NCBI GenBank assembly: GCA_964542765.1
Contig: CAZIVO010000070.1
Coordinates: 1 to 18,908, forward strand
DNA: 18,908 nucleotides
Direction of reading: 5' to 3'
Source of the DNA: CAZIVO01 sp964542765
GTDB taxonomy: Bacteria; Planctomycetota; UBA1135; UBA2386
In this document: positions 1 through 8,032 of the stretch, piece by piece
Layout: each line of letters begins with the position of its first letter
Position numbering within the stretch: position 1 is the stretch's first letter
Notes under the pieces: generated by a model
What the model saw: the letters and a program-made list of their open reading frames with translations, nothing else
What the model was told of the DNA's origin: nothing
Database searches by the model: none
Translations under genes and position numbers: made by a program

Positions 1-40
1 TGCGTGCCGGCCAGTTACCGCCACTCTCATGAGGTAGACC

Positions 41-2809
41 ATGGAACCTGACGGGATGAACGTGACGCCGCTGGCCTCTTGCCCACCGATCGATCGCTGG
101 GATGACTGGACCGAGCTCGATGCGAAGGCCTGGCCGCGCCGGGTCGAGCGCCGCTTCAGCCTGGTTCCGACCGTCTGCTTCAACTGTGAGGCCGCCTGTG
201 GCTTGCTTGCTTATGTCGACAAGGCGGACGGCGCGATCACCAAGCTCGAGGGGAATCCTCACCACCCGGGTTCGCGTGGCCGGAACTGTGCGAAGGGTCC
301 GGCCACCATCAATCAGGTCCAGGACCCCGACCGCATCCTCTACCCGATGAAGCGGGTCGGCCCACGCGGCAGCGGTCGTTTCGAGCGCACCACCTGGGAC
401 GAGGTTCTGGAAACTTTTGCTGGGCGTATCCGCAAGGCCATCATCGAGGAGCGTCGGACGGAAGTGATGTATCACGTCGGGCGCCCGGGTGCCGATGGTT
501 ACATGGACCGTGTTCTGCAGGCCTGGGGTGTTGATGGTCACAATTCACACACCAATGTTTGTTCTGCGGCCGCGCGTCTGGGCTACACGCTTTGGAGCGG
601 TCATGACCGGCCCTCGCCCGATTACGCCAACGCGAAGTTCATCCTGCTGATCAGCGCTCACCTCGAAACCGGGCACTACTTCAACCCGCATGCCCAGCGC
701 ATCATGGAGGCCAAGGCGGCGGGTGCGAAGATTGCCGCGGTCGATATCCGTCTGTCGAACACTGCGAGCATGGCGGATTACTGGTTGGCGCCGCGCCCCG
801 GAACCGAGGCGATGATGCTGCTCGGCTTCGCGCAGGTGCTCCTGCAGGAACAGTTGTTCGATGCGGAATTCATCGAGCGCTGGGTGGATTGGCGTGGATA
901 TCTGGAGGCGAAGGGTCAGCCCGATGGCGATTTCGAGCGGTTTCTGTCGATCTTGCAATCGGAATACGCCGGCTACACTCCGCAAGCAGTCGCGGACGAG
1001 ACCGGCCTGGACGCTGACCGCATTGTCGAGGTCGCCCGTGAGATCGGTGCTGCGCGCGGACGCTTGGCATCGCATGTGTGGCGTAGCGCAGCGAGCGGCA
1101 ACGAGGGCGGTTGGCAGGTTGCACGGTGCCTGCAGTTTCTCGCTGTCTTGACCGGCTCTATCGATTCCGAGGGGGGCACTGCGGGTGCGGGCGTGAACAA
1201 GTTCGTGGCCCGTCCTTTCGCTTCGCCGCCGGCTCAAGGGGTGTGGAACGAACTCCTCTATCCGCGTGAGTGGCCGCTGTCACACCATGAGCTTTCCTTC
1301 TTGTTGCCGCACCTGATTCGGGAGGGCCGTGGCAAACTCGACGTCTATTTCACTCGTGTCTACAACCCGGTGTGGACCAACCCCGATGGTGGCGTCTGGA
1401 TCGACGTTCTGCGCGATGAAAGTCTGGTCGGTTTGCACGCTGCTCTGACACCGACATGGAGCGAGACGGCTCGTTTGGCGGATTACGTTCTGCCGATGGG
1501 TGTGGCCACCGAGCGTCACGACCTCATGAGCCAGGAGACGCACGCAGCCAGATGGATCGCCTTTCGCCAGCCCGTGCACAGGGTCCTCGCACAACGAGAG
1601 GGACGGGAAGTCGAGTGGAGTTACGAGGTCAATCCCGGCGAGGTATGGGAGGAGGACGAGTTCTGGATTGCCCTTTCCTGGAAGATCGATCCCGATGGCT
1701 CCTTGGGGATCCGCAAGTGGTTCGAGTCGCCCTATCGCGAGGGTGAGAGGATCACGATCGACGAATACTATCAGTGGATCTTCGAGAACTCCGTGCCGGG
1801 CCTCCCGCAGGCTGCTGAGGAGGCCGGGCTGAAGCCGCTGGAGTACATGCGCAGACATGGCGCATTTCTGGTCAAGGACGCGGTTTACCACACGCACGAG
1901 AGACTTCTTGAAGCCGAGCAACTCGAGGGAACTCATCGAGATGAGGCTGCTGGAGTGGTGCGTAAGGACGGGGAGATCGCCGGCGTGCTGGTGGATGGCC
2001 AGGCCCGAGTGGGGTTTCCGACCCTATCGAAGCGGCTGGAATTGCATTCCGTGACGATGGCCGAGTGGGGTTGGCCCGAGCAAACGGTCCCCGGCTACAT
2101 CGAGAGTCACGTCCACGAAACGAAACTGGATCGCGAGAGTTCGGAGTTCGTTCTCATTCCGACCTTCCGTCTGCCGACCTTGATCCATACCCGTTCGGCC
2201 AATTCGAAATGGCTGAGCGAGATGGCGAACACCAATCCGGTATGGATCCACCCCGAGGACGCGCGAAGGTTGGGCATCGAACTCGGTGATCTTTTGCGGG
2301 TGACGACCCGGATTGGCTATTACGTTAACAGGGCCTGGGTGACCGAGGGGATCCGCACCGGCGTCGTCGCCTGTAGCCACCACCTCGGTCGCTGGCGTGT
2401 CAGTGGTGATGAGAGTGGCGTGAACCGTTGGCAGGCTTATGACGTGGAGATGACCGAGCCCGGACAGGGGCAGTACATGTTGCGTCGGGTGAAGAACCTG
2501 CGGCCCTTCGACAGCGCTGACGCTGATAGTTCGCGCGTCTGGTGGAAGGAAGGTGGCGTGCACCAGAACTTGACCTTCCCGGTGCAGCCGGATCCGATCT
2601 CGGGGATGCATTGCTGGCACCAGAAGGTAACGGTGACGAGAGCCGAGGATGGCGACCGCTACGGCGATGTGTTCGTCGATACGAATCGGTCGATGGAAGT
2701 GTTCCGGGAGTGGATGGATCGTGCTCGCCCGGCGTCGGGCGGCATTCGCCGGCCGCGACATTTCAAGCGAGTGCTTCGGCCGACGGACGAGGCCTACGAA
2801 CTCAGCTGA
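41..2809 (+). CDS. DMSO-reductase-family molybdopterin oxidoreductase, catalytic subunit
   Basis: This is a 922-residue catalytic subunit of the complex iron-sulfur molybdoenzyme class. Near the N-terminus is the [4Fe-4S] motif CFNCEAAC followed by RNCAKGP (Cys46, Cys49, Cys53, Cys83: C-x2-C-x3-C-x29-C). HTNVCSAAAR places Cys174 where the family carries its Mo ligand, as in nitrate/formate/polysulfide-type enzymes rather than the Ser of DMSO reductase. Mo-bis-MGD binding is expected from the family. The C-terminal third (IELGDLLRVTTRIGYY) looks like the molydopterin-dinucleotide-binding beta-barrel. The first 45 residues hold no convincing Tat leader: an RR pair is present at 37-38 but no hydrophobic stretch follows, so a cytoplasmic enzyme, or export with a partner, is likely. 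The start ATG has GAGG at 31-34, 6 bases upstream. No ferredoxin-like or membrane-anchor subunit lies downstream; partners could lie left of the window. I cannot assign the substrate. Confidence 0.9.
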   Translation: MEPDGMNVTPLASCPPIDRWDDWTELDAKAWPRRVERRFSLVPTVCFNCEAACGLLAYVDKADGAITKLEGNPHHPGSRGRNCAKGPATINQVQDPDRILYPMKRVGPRGSGRFERTTWDEVLETFAGRIRKAIIEERRTEVMYHVGRPGADGYMDRVLQAWGVDGHNSHTNVCSAAARLGYTLWSGHDRPSPDYANAKFILLISAHLETGHYFNPHAQRIMEAKAAGAKIAAVDIRLSNTASMADYWLAPRPGTEAMMLLGFAQVLLQEQLFDAEFIERWVDWRGYLEAKGQPDGDFERFLSILQSEYAGYTPQAVADETGLDADRIVEVAREIGAARGRLASHVWRSAASGNEGGWQVARCLQFLAVLTGSIDSEGGTAGAGVNKFVARPFASPPAQGVWNELLYPREWPLSHHELSFLLPHLIREGRGKLDVYFTRVYNPVWTNPDGGVWIDVLRDESLVGLHAALTPTWSETARLADYVLPMGVATERHDLMSQETHAARWIAFRQPVHRVLAQREGREVEWSYEVNPGEVWEEDEFWIALSWKIDPDGSLGIRKWFESPYREGERITIDEYYQWIFENSVPGLPQAAEEAGLKPLEYMRRHGAFLVKDAVYHTHERLLEAEQLEGTHRDEAAGVVRKDGEIAGVLVDGQARVGFPTLSKRLELHSVTMAEWGWPEQTVPGYIESHVHETKLDRESSEFVLIPTFRLPTLIHTRSANSKWLSEMANTNPVWIHPEDARRLGIELGDLLRVTTRIGYYVNRAWVTEGIRTGVVACSHHLGRWRVSGDESGVNRWQAYDVEMTEPGQGQYMLRRVKNLRPFDSADADSSRVWWKEGGVHQNLTFPVQPDPISGMHCWHQKVTVTRAEDGDRYGDVFVDTNRSMEVFREWMDRARPASGGIRRPRHFKRVLRPTDEAYELS

Positions 2810-2830
2810 GCTTGGATCGCGAGGACGGCC

Positions 2831-4318
2831 TTACTTGCCGGTTTGCCGCAGCAGCTTGTGGTAGCTACGGATGGTCTCGTCGAATGTGTCTGGCGGAAGC
2901 GCCGGACTCTGTGCCTTGCCCGGACTCTGCTGGATATCGGCGGACTTCACCGGGTATGGGTTGCCTGGCTGTGGCCGTGCGGGAACCTGCTCCAGGCTGG
3001 TCTTGGCCGTGCCCGGGTTGGGCTGGCCACGGATGTGATCGGGCAGCCTGATTCCGAGCACCAGCGAGGCAGTTCCGCGTGATTTTTTTGGTGGCGTGGG
3101 GCCACCGCGGCCATCGTTCGGCGGTCCGGTGCCGCTGATCGAGAGTTCGCGGGCGGCGGCCTGATTACGATCGCGTCGGGATGGCATGACTCCGCCCCGC
3201 TGCTCGGTCTCCTCGGTCTCATCTTCGATATCCTCGTCCTCGACGTCGGGGTCGTCATCGCGATCGCTACCGCGGGCGAGGCTGGGTCGGCGGTTGCCGA
3301 CAGCCGTCATCTTGCCTTGGCCTCGCGAGGGGCCGCCCGGGCTCGCACCACTTTCGGCGCCCTGGGTTCCTGGTGTGCGGGGGCGTGGCCTGGGTTTGGC
3401 GGTTGGCTTCCTGGGCTTCGAGGCTGGGTTTTGGGAGTCCTGAGGCTTGGATGCTTGGGCGCCTGCTTGCCCCTGTCCGGCACCGGATTGTCCGCCGGGC
3501 GATGCTTGACCGGCGCGGGCTTCGTGGGGAGATCCTTCGGCTCCTTGTGCCTGCTGTTGACCGCTTTGCGCGCTGCCCTTGCCGGCGCTGCTTTCGGTGG
3601 GATCGCGTCGGGTTTGGTCCCCCTCGTTGCGGTCGGCTTCCTTTTCTGGCGTCGTGGCCGAGGGTTTTTCTTGCTCATGCTCGTTCGCCTTGATTCCACG
3701 GTCAGGCACGGTGGCGACTCGAGGGATGCTTTTCTTGCCTCCGGTATGACCCTCGGGATCGAGGGCAGCGGGATCGGTTGCGAGCAAGGAGAGCAGGAAG
3801 GGTATGGCGGCGATGAAGAAGCCGAGCAGGGGGTCTTGTGTTCGGGAAGGTCGGTGACCGAAGCGCTCGCGCAGCTTCTTCATCTCGGCCGATCGCAGCC
3901 AGCTCAGGCCATCTTCGATGGCTGCGGCCTTGAATCGTTCATTGGCGGAGTCAGCTGGATGATCGCTGAACTCGACGGCGGCGGACAGGCGATCCTGGGA
4001 CCGGGATGCCTCATCGCTGGCCAGGGCGGCTTCGTAGGTCGAGGCGGATTGCCTCAGGTAAAGGAACCAGATGGCCAGGGCCGCTCCGAAGGGGACCAAG
4101 CTGAGCATCGGCGGCAGAAGCCATGCCGGGAAGGGTTCGCTGGCTTGCACGTAGCTGGCAGCCCAAAAACCCAGTGCCAACCCCAGTGCGGTCTTGGGCA
4201 TCAGGGCAAGTCCGAAAGAGAAACCTTCGCGCAGCGCCAGTCTGCGCCGCGACCTGTTCAGGGAGGAGACGGCGGGGGTGAGCCCTTGGGCGAGGGTTCC
4301 TCGGGGGTCGCTCGTCAC
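2831..4318 (-). CDS. Membrane protein with three N-terminal helices and a long disordered tail
   Basis: A 495-residue protein I cannot name. It starts at GTG (4318), overlapping the stop of the preceding lipoprotein gene as GTGA, so translational coupling is likely. Probable membrane segments lie near residues 42-58, 66-88 and 164-180, with a charged helical stretch between the second and third (about 95-155, including RLSAAVEF). From about 190 it is low complexity: Gln/Gly/Ala-rich (245-290), basic and Pro-rich (298-345, with PRPRPRTP), a very acidic block (351-372), then Pro/Gly-rich. The tail ends in a short helix-like motif, IRSYHKLLRQ. This style resembles poorly characterised membrane proteins of MoxR/Bat-like operons in planctomycetes, but that is memory-based and weak. 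The gene converges with the molybdoenzyme gene, leaving only 21 bases between the two stops. Confidence 0.75.
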   Translation of the reverse strand: MTSDPRGTLAQGLTPAVSSLNRSRRRLALREGFSFGLALMPKTALGLALGFWAASYVQASEPFPAWLLPPMLSLVPFGAALAIWFLYLRQSASTYEAALASDEASRSQDRLSAAVEFSDHPADSANERFKAAAIEDGLSWLRSAEMKKLRERFGHRPSRTQDPLLGFFIAAIPFLLSLLATDPAALDPEGHTGGKKSIPRVATVPDRGIKANEHEQEKPSATTPEKEADRNEGDQTRRDPTESSAGKGSAQSGQQQAQGAEGSPHEARAGQASPGGQSGAGQGQAGAQASKPQDSQNPASKPRKPTAKPRPRPRTPGTQGAESGASPGGPSRGQGKMTAVGNRRPSLARGSDRDDDPDVEDEDIEDETEETEQRGGVMPSRRDRNQAAARELSISGTGPPNDGRGGPTPPKKSRGTASLVLGIRLPDHIRGQPNPGTAKTSLEQVPARPQPGNPYPVKSADIQQSPGKAQSPALPPDTFDETIRSYHKLLRQTGK

Positions 4319-6531
4319 TTCTCCACCTCGACGCGGATGGTCAGTGCCTGCGGAACTTCGCGGCTGCTGATGTCTTCGAGGAACAGAACAACTTCCAGGT
4401 GGTCGGGATTCGGCTGCGTCGGCCGAACGCGGAAGATTTCCCGCGTCTCCAGGGCTGCGACGGCTGCGTCCAGTTTCATGGCGACCACGGCGAGGGAGGT
4501 GTCGGTCTTCAAGGGAGTATCAGTGGGTGCCCCTTGAGTCGGAGTCATGCGCGCGCGGGCGACGCGGTGATGGAACAGGATGCCGTTGCGCCCCGGGTAG
4601 AGCAGCAGTGTTTCCACGAGAATCGCGTGCAAGCGTAGGTTTTCGCTCGCGCCCTCGGTCACGCGGGCGCGCAGCTGGATACTGTCTTTGACGAGCTTGG
4701 CGCTGGCCTCGATCTTCGCCACGGGCTCGGTGCTCAGGAGCGGCCTCAGGACCTCCTGATATTTCGTCAACATGGAGGGAGCCTGATCCGCCTTGCCACC
4801 GCCGACGATCTTTTTGCGGCCTGCTATCAGGGCCGTGGGCGTTCCGCGGACTCCCCACTTCGCTGCGCGTTCTTTTGCGACGGGTGAGATCATCGGCTCA
4901 GGTCCTGCTGCGGGAAGGTGCCATTGCACGACCGCGACCTCTTGATCGGTGTAGTACTCGGCGAGGGCATCGATGGCTACATCGGCGGCGGCACAGGGGG
5001 GGCAGTGGGCGCCGGTGAACAGTTCGACCAGAATGATGCGTCCGGTGGGTTTGATTTCTTCCGGCTCGCGTGGGATCGGGTGCAGGGCGGGCACCCGGCC
5101 TTCCGACATTTCCTCGAGCAGAGGGATGAGAGGCTCACCATCGCCGACCTTTTCGTGCAACCGTGTGAATTCGGTCAGGCCGTCTTCGCCGGTGTTCTTC
5201 ATGTCGAGCATCGCCAGGAAGTAGCGCCCAAGGGCTCGCTTCAGTTCCCCCATTTGCTCGTAGAGCTTGCCGAGTTCCAGGTGCGCGTGGCCATTGCCGG
5301 GCATGCCGAAGGCGGCCGACAGCAGGTGTCGCCGTGCACCGTTATTGTCCTGGCGCTGTCGGGCGATTTTGCCCAACTCCAGGCGCAGCTTGTGAGTGGC
5401 ATTGCCGTCCTCATCTGCTCGAGCCTGTGGCAGGGCCTTCTCGATCACTTCGATCTTGAGGTCGTCGTCATCGAGGGTTTCGGGCCACTGCTCGAGCACG
5501 GACAGTGCGATGGTACCGCGCTGGTTGTCGCGGGCGCTATCGATTGCTGCAAATGCTCCATCCCGGAAGGCGTCCCGAGGGGGGGACGGCATCTCCGACA
5601 GGATTCTCAGCAGTTCCGAGCTGGCTTCATGGCACCACCGGCTCTTCGTGTTCTCGTTGGCGAAGGTTCGCAAGGCATCGACCTTCTCGGCTCCATTGGC
5701 TGATAGTGCGCGGTAATACTCCGCTTCATCTTCGGGGTAGGGGCGAGGCTCGGGCAGTTCCAGAATGGCGCGCCCCTGAGCGAGTTGCAGGGTGACCACC
5801 ATCTGTTCGATGACCGCGCCACCGATACCACCCACATGCCCGGCCGGTGAAGTCAGGGGGCGGAAGGGTGTGAGGGCAGCGAAGTTCAGCGCGCCTGCCC
5901 GCGCTGACCGCAGGTCGCCGGCGGGGTGGCCGAGTCGCTTGGCCAGGCCAGGCTGGATGAAGCTGAACGGGTCCCTGCTGTGAAGAGTGAAATTCACCGT
6001 TCGCCCGTCGTCGAGTTGGACTGGCAACAGGATGCCTTTACGCAGGGGGTCGGCCGCCAGATCGATGACGGCGCGATCGCGCGCAGGCTGCGGCGATGCA
6101 TTGCCGGCCGCTGTGGATTGCAGCTGGATGTTGCGGTCGGGTCCGTTCAGCACCACCGTATATCCCTTGAATGCTGCTACGCCGAGAATGCCGGCGACGG
6201 GGACTTCGTTCAATTCCTTGGCGTAGCGTGCGGTCAAGCGTTCGAGCCATTGGTCGCGCGAGCTCGTCGCCGGCAAGTTCTGAAGGCGAAGGGGGCCCGC
6301 TTCCACATCTACCATTTCCGCACGCAGTGAGCCTGCTGCATTTGCGTGGAGGAACAGGGGGTCAGTTCGGCTGAGGTCGATCAGGAGATGGCAGAAGTAG
6401 ATCTTTTCTCCGGCGCGCAGGGTCACTCGTAGCATTGGCCTGCCGTCCACCCAGTTCACGGGGGCTTTCTGTGCTGCCGGGCAGGCAGAGATGGCCAAGA
6501 GAAGACCGAGGGTGGCGATGTATCTCATCAT
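4315..6531 (-). CDS. Lipoprotein with two retropepsin-like regions, TPR-like helices and a CPPC thioredoxin domain
   Basis: A 738-residue exported protein. The N-terminus has Arg3, a hydrophobic core and the lipobox ISAC (lipid Cys17), so a lipoprotein is likely. Residues 30-138 and 165-258 each resemble a retropepsin-like aspartyl protease fold: a strand where the family has D-T/S-G, then a flap region, then a GILG-type segment (GILGVAAFKGYTVVL at 114-128; GGIGGAVIEQMVVTL at 234-248). The catalytic triads are absent: LIDLSRT at 50-56 and FTLHSRDP at 181-188. Residues 270-480 are helical with TPR-like pairs (HLELGKLYEQMGELKRALGRY around 417-437). A thioredoxin-like domain follows at 497-600, with HCPPC (Cys510, Cys513) and the cis-Pro loop GTPTAL (Pro565). 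The last 130 residues are beta-rich, with a YPGRNGILFHH motif. A periplasmic thiol-disulfide role is inferred from CPPC; the retropepsin assignment rests on pattern alone. ATGATG at 6531 lacks a strong ribosome-binding site. Confidence 0.82.
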   Translation of the reverse strand: MMRYIATLGLLLAISACPAAQKAPVNWVDGRPMLRVTLRAGEKIYFCHLLIDLSRTDPLFLHANAAGSLRAEMVDVEAGPLRLQNLPATSSRDQWLERLTARYAKELNEVPVAGILGVAAFKGYTVVLNGPDRNIQLQSTAAGNASPQPARDRAVIDLAADPLRKGILLPVQLDDGRTVNFTLHSRDPFSFIQPGLAKRLGHPAGDLRSARAGALNFAALTPFRPLTSPAGHVGGIGGAVIEQMVVTLQLAQGRAILELPEPRPYPEDEAEYYRALSANGAEKVDALRTFANENTKSRWCHEASSELLRILSEMPSPPRDAFRDGAFAAIDSARDNQRGTIALSVLEQWPETLDDDDLKIEVIEKALPQARADEDGNATHKLRLELGKIARQRQDNNGARRHLLSAAFGMPGNGHAHLELGKLYEQMGELKRALGRYFLAMLDMKNTGEDGLTEFTRLHEKVGDGEPLIPLLEEMSEGRVPALHPIPREPEEIKPTGRIILVELFTGAHCPPCAAADVAIDALAEYYTDQEVAVVQWHLPAAGPEPMISPVAKERAAKWGVRGTPTALIAGRKKIVGGGKADQAPSMLTKYQEVLRPLLSTEPVAKIEASAKLVKDSIQLRARVTEGASENLRLHAILVETLLLYPGRNGILFHHRVARARMTPTQGAPTDTPLKTDTSLAVVAMKLDAAVAALETREIFRVRPTQPNPDHLEVVLFLEDISSREVPQALTIRVEVEK

Positions 6532-6581
6532 GCGTATGTAGAGAAGGGGAATGGAGAGAAACGCTGAACGATAGGTCTGGT

Positions 6582-7622
6582 TCAGTCTGCTTCTGTCGAG
6601 TCGCCGGATGATACGGCCTCGGTTCCCTGTGCGTGCAACCAGACTTGATTCTTGCCGCGACGTTTTGCCTCGTGCAGGGCTTTGTTTGCTCCCCGACGCA
6701 GGCTGGCTGGATTTGCTGAAGAGATGCCATCGAAGGTGTCAATTCCGATGGAGACGGTCACGTGCGCGGAGTATTCCCCGCTGGTGATCTGCATCGCCTC
6801 GATTCTCTTGCGGATCCGGATCGCCGTCTGGACTGCTTCCGCAGGAGTGGTTTGCGGCAGGAGTAGCAAGAACTCGTCACCGCCGTAGCGTGCCGCGAAG
6901 TCAGTCTCACGAATGGTTTCCTTGAGAGACTCGGCGACGCATTCGAGCACCATGTCGCCGAAGGCATACTCCGTCGAGTCGTTGATAGCCTTGAAATTGT
7001 CGACATCGATCAAGAGTAGCGAGAGCGGGATGTTGTGCCGTTGTGATCGCTTGAATTCGATGTACAGGAGATTCTTGAAGTGGCGTTCACTCAGGAGTCC
7101 CGTCTTGAAATCGACGCTGACTTGCCCCTCAAGGTCCAGAGTTCGTTGCTGTAGCGCTCGGAACTTCTCGCGAGTGAGGACCTGTAACTTGGTCCGGTGG
7201 ACACATTCCTCGGCGTTGTGTGGCCGGACCAGAAAGTCACGAAACTGGAGTGAGAGTTTTTGAGCCTCTTGCAGTTGCTGAGGATCATCGACCAGAAGGA
7301 TGACAGGTACCGGGTCCTCTTCCCGTTGCGCTTTTTCGAGGATCTCGAATTCGATGCCGCCCGCCTTCAGAATCAGCGGATTCAAGATGATGGTGCTCGC
7401 CCTCACATCGGTCAGGAGCCGACGTGTTTCGGCGATCGAGGTCGATTCGTGGACCTCGAAGGCTGCCGCTTCCAGGGCCGCGATCAGATGTCCCATCTGA
7501 TCGCGATGGTGGTTCAAGAACAGGACATGGCGAGGGCTCCCTGCGCTCGGCTCAGCGGAAGGCTGAGCCGATGCCTGGGGCTTCGCATCCCGTCCCGCAT
7601 CGTGGGTCGGTTGCCCAGCCAT
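6582..7622 (-). CDS. Diguanylate cyclase (GGDEF) with degenerate receiver domain
   Basis: This should synthesise cyclic di-GMP from two GTP. The GGDEF domain has DFKTGL at its start, LLIDVDNFKAIND as the first metal-binding strand, the intact active-site loop YGGDEF, and RETD exactly five residues before GGDEF, which matches the inhibitory I-site. N-terminal to it, after a Gln/Pro/Ala-rich linker, is a receiver-like domain. There the phospho-acceptor Asp is Asn (IILNPLI), the acidic pair of the first strand is missing (VLFLNHHRDQ), and the conserved Lys is Arg (FLVRPHN), so phosphorylation is unlikely. I chose ATG at 7622 because AGGAG (7629-7633) sits 6 bases upstream. An in-frame TTG at 7643, preceded by AAGGA (7651-7655), is a credible alternative adding seven residues. 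It is probably the first gene of the minus-strand operon, 50 bases before the lipoprotein gene. Confidence 0.93.
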   Translation of the reverse strand: MAGQPTHDAGRDAKPQASAQPSAEPSAGSPRHVLFLNHHRDQMGHLIAALEAAAFEVHESTSIAETRRLLTDVRASTIILNPLILKAGGIEFEILEKAQREEDPVPVILLVDDPQQLQEAQKLSLQFRDFLVRPHNAEECVHRTKLQVLTREKFRALQQRTLDLEGQVSVDFKTGLLSERHFKNLLYIEFKRSQRHNIPLSLLLIDVDNFKAINDSTEYAFGDMVLECVAESLKETIRETDFAARYGGDEFLLLLPQTTPAEAVQTAIRIRKRIEAMQITSGEYSAHVTVSIGIDTFDGISSANPASLRRGANKALHEAKRRGKNQVWLHAQGTEAVSSGDSTEAD

Positions 7623-7716
7623 TTCCTGCTCCTGCTCGTTCAAGGCAGGATCCTTGTCCAGCGCGGACTCATGCGTCTCGAAAAGTCGTCCCGGGTGTAC
7701 ATCAAATACCGCCCAC

Positions 7717-7860
7717 CGGATCAGAAGATCCGCTTGCGATGGGCGAATCAGGTAGGCTCCGCTGGGACGGTTGAGAGCGGGGCCAATCCATGGATCCGCC
7801 CAGAATCTGAGGTTCTGGAGTCCTAGCCTACCATCTAGGTCCGGAAGGTGGGAAGCCCAC
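7717..7860. other. Three small inverted repeats in the divergent intergenic region
   Basis: This stretch between the diguanylate cyclase and rpsB holds no gene. It contains three perfect short inverted repeats: CGGATC-AGAA-GATCCG (7717-7732), CCAGAA-7 bases-TTCTGG (7800-7818) and GTGGG-AAG-CCCAC (7848-7860). None is followed by a T-run on either strand, so they are not obvious terminators. They may be protein-binding sites, leader structure for the minus-strand operon, or chance. I could not identify a convincing minus-strand promoter here. Confidence 0.35.
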
Positions 7861-7862
7861 TA

Positions 7863-7890
7863 TTGACCCCGGGATCGGCTCCCCTAGAAT
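7863..7890 (+). promoter_or_regulatory. Sigma70-type promoter for the rpsB operon
   Basis: TTGACC (7863-7868) and TAGAAT (7885-7890) are separated by 16 bases and differ from the -35 and -10 consensus by one base each. Transcription would begin around 7897, giving a leader of about 136 bases before the rpsB GTG. The match, orientation and position upstream of a strongly expressed operon make this a credible promoter; the start site is inferred. Confidence 0.6.
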
Positions 7891-7896
7891 CCCTCG

Positions 7897-8032
7897 CCCT
7901 TTCCGGTCGCCTGACTTGGCGACCCATTTTCCCTGCATGATTCTGCGTTTGCGATGTCAGCGGGGGTTCGGGAGGCAGTTGCCTGTATCCGAGCCCGAAC
8001 ATCGCGTGCTTATTGAAGGAGTTTGACTTCCT
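7897..8032 (+). promoter_or_regulatory. Structured 5' leader of rpsB (candidate S2 autoregulatory leader)
   Basis: Two structures lie between the predicted transcription start and rpsB. The first is a perfect 7-bp GC-rich hairpin, GGTCGCC-TGACTT-GGCGACC (7905-7924), followed by CATTTT. The second is a compound element: outer 7-bp stem GTTCGGG (7966-7972) with CCCGAAC (7994-8000), enclosing the small hairpin AGGC-AGTT-GCCT (7973-7984). The ribosome-binding site GAAGGAG (8015-8021) follows, 11 bases before the GTG. In several bacteria S2 represses rpsB-tsf through a leader RNA structure; a similar role here is inference from position and pairing only. Confidence 0.45.

Noticed and set aside
1..40. 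End of an upstream gene at the left edge
   Set aside because: One frame reaches TAG at 35-37 and another TGA at 49-51, but 40 bases are too few to tell a gene from chance.
140..175. Twin-arginine signal in the molybdoenzyme
   Set aside because: RR pairs occur near residues 33 and 38 but no hydrophobic segment follows; the Fe-S cysteines begin at residue 46.
3317..4537. Long open frame on the plus strand (406 codons) across the membrane-protein gene
   Set aside because: It lies opposite a gene with credible helices and a coupled start; its translation is Gly/Arg/Leu-rich without any family motif, as expected for the antisense of a GC-rich gene.
4918..5703. 261-codon open frame on the plus strand within the lipoprotein gene
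   Set aside because: Antisense to a gene with a lipobox, thioredoxin motif and continuous frame; no motif or ribosome-binding site supports it.
7905..7924. Hairpin followed by CATTTT as a terminator
   Set aside because: It lies only a few bases after the predicted transcription start and the T-run is short; a leader or attenuator element fits better.
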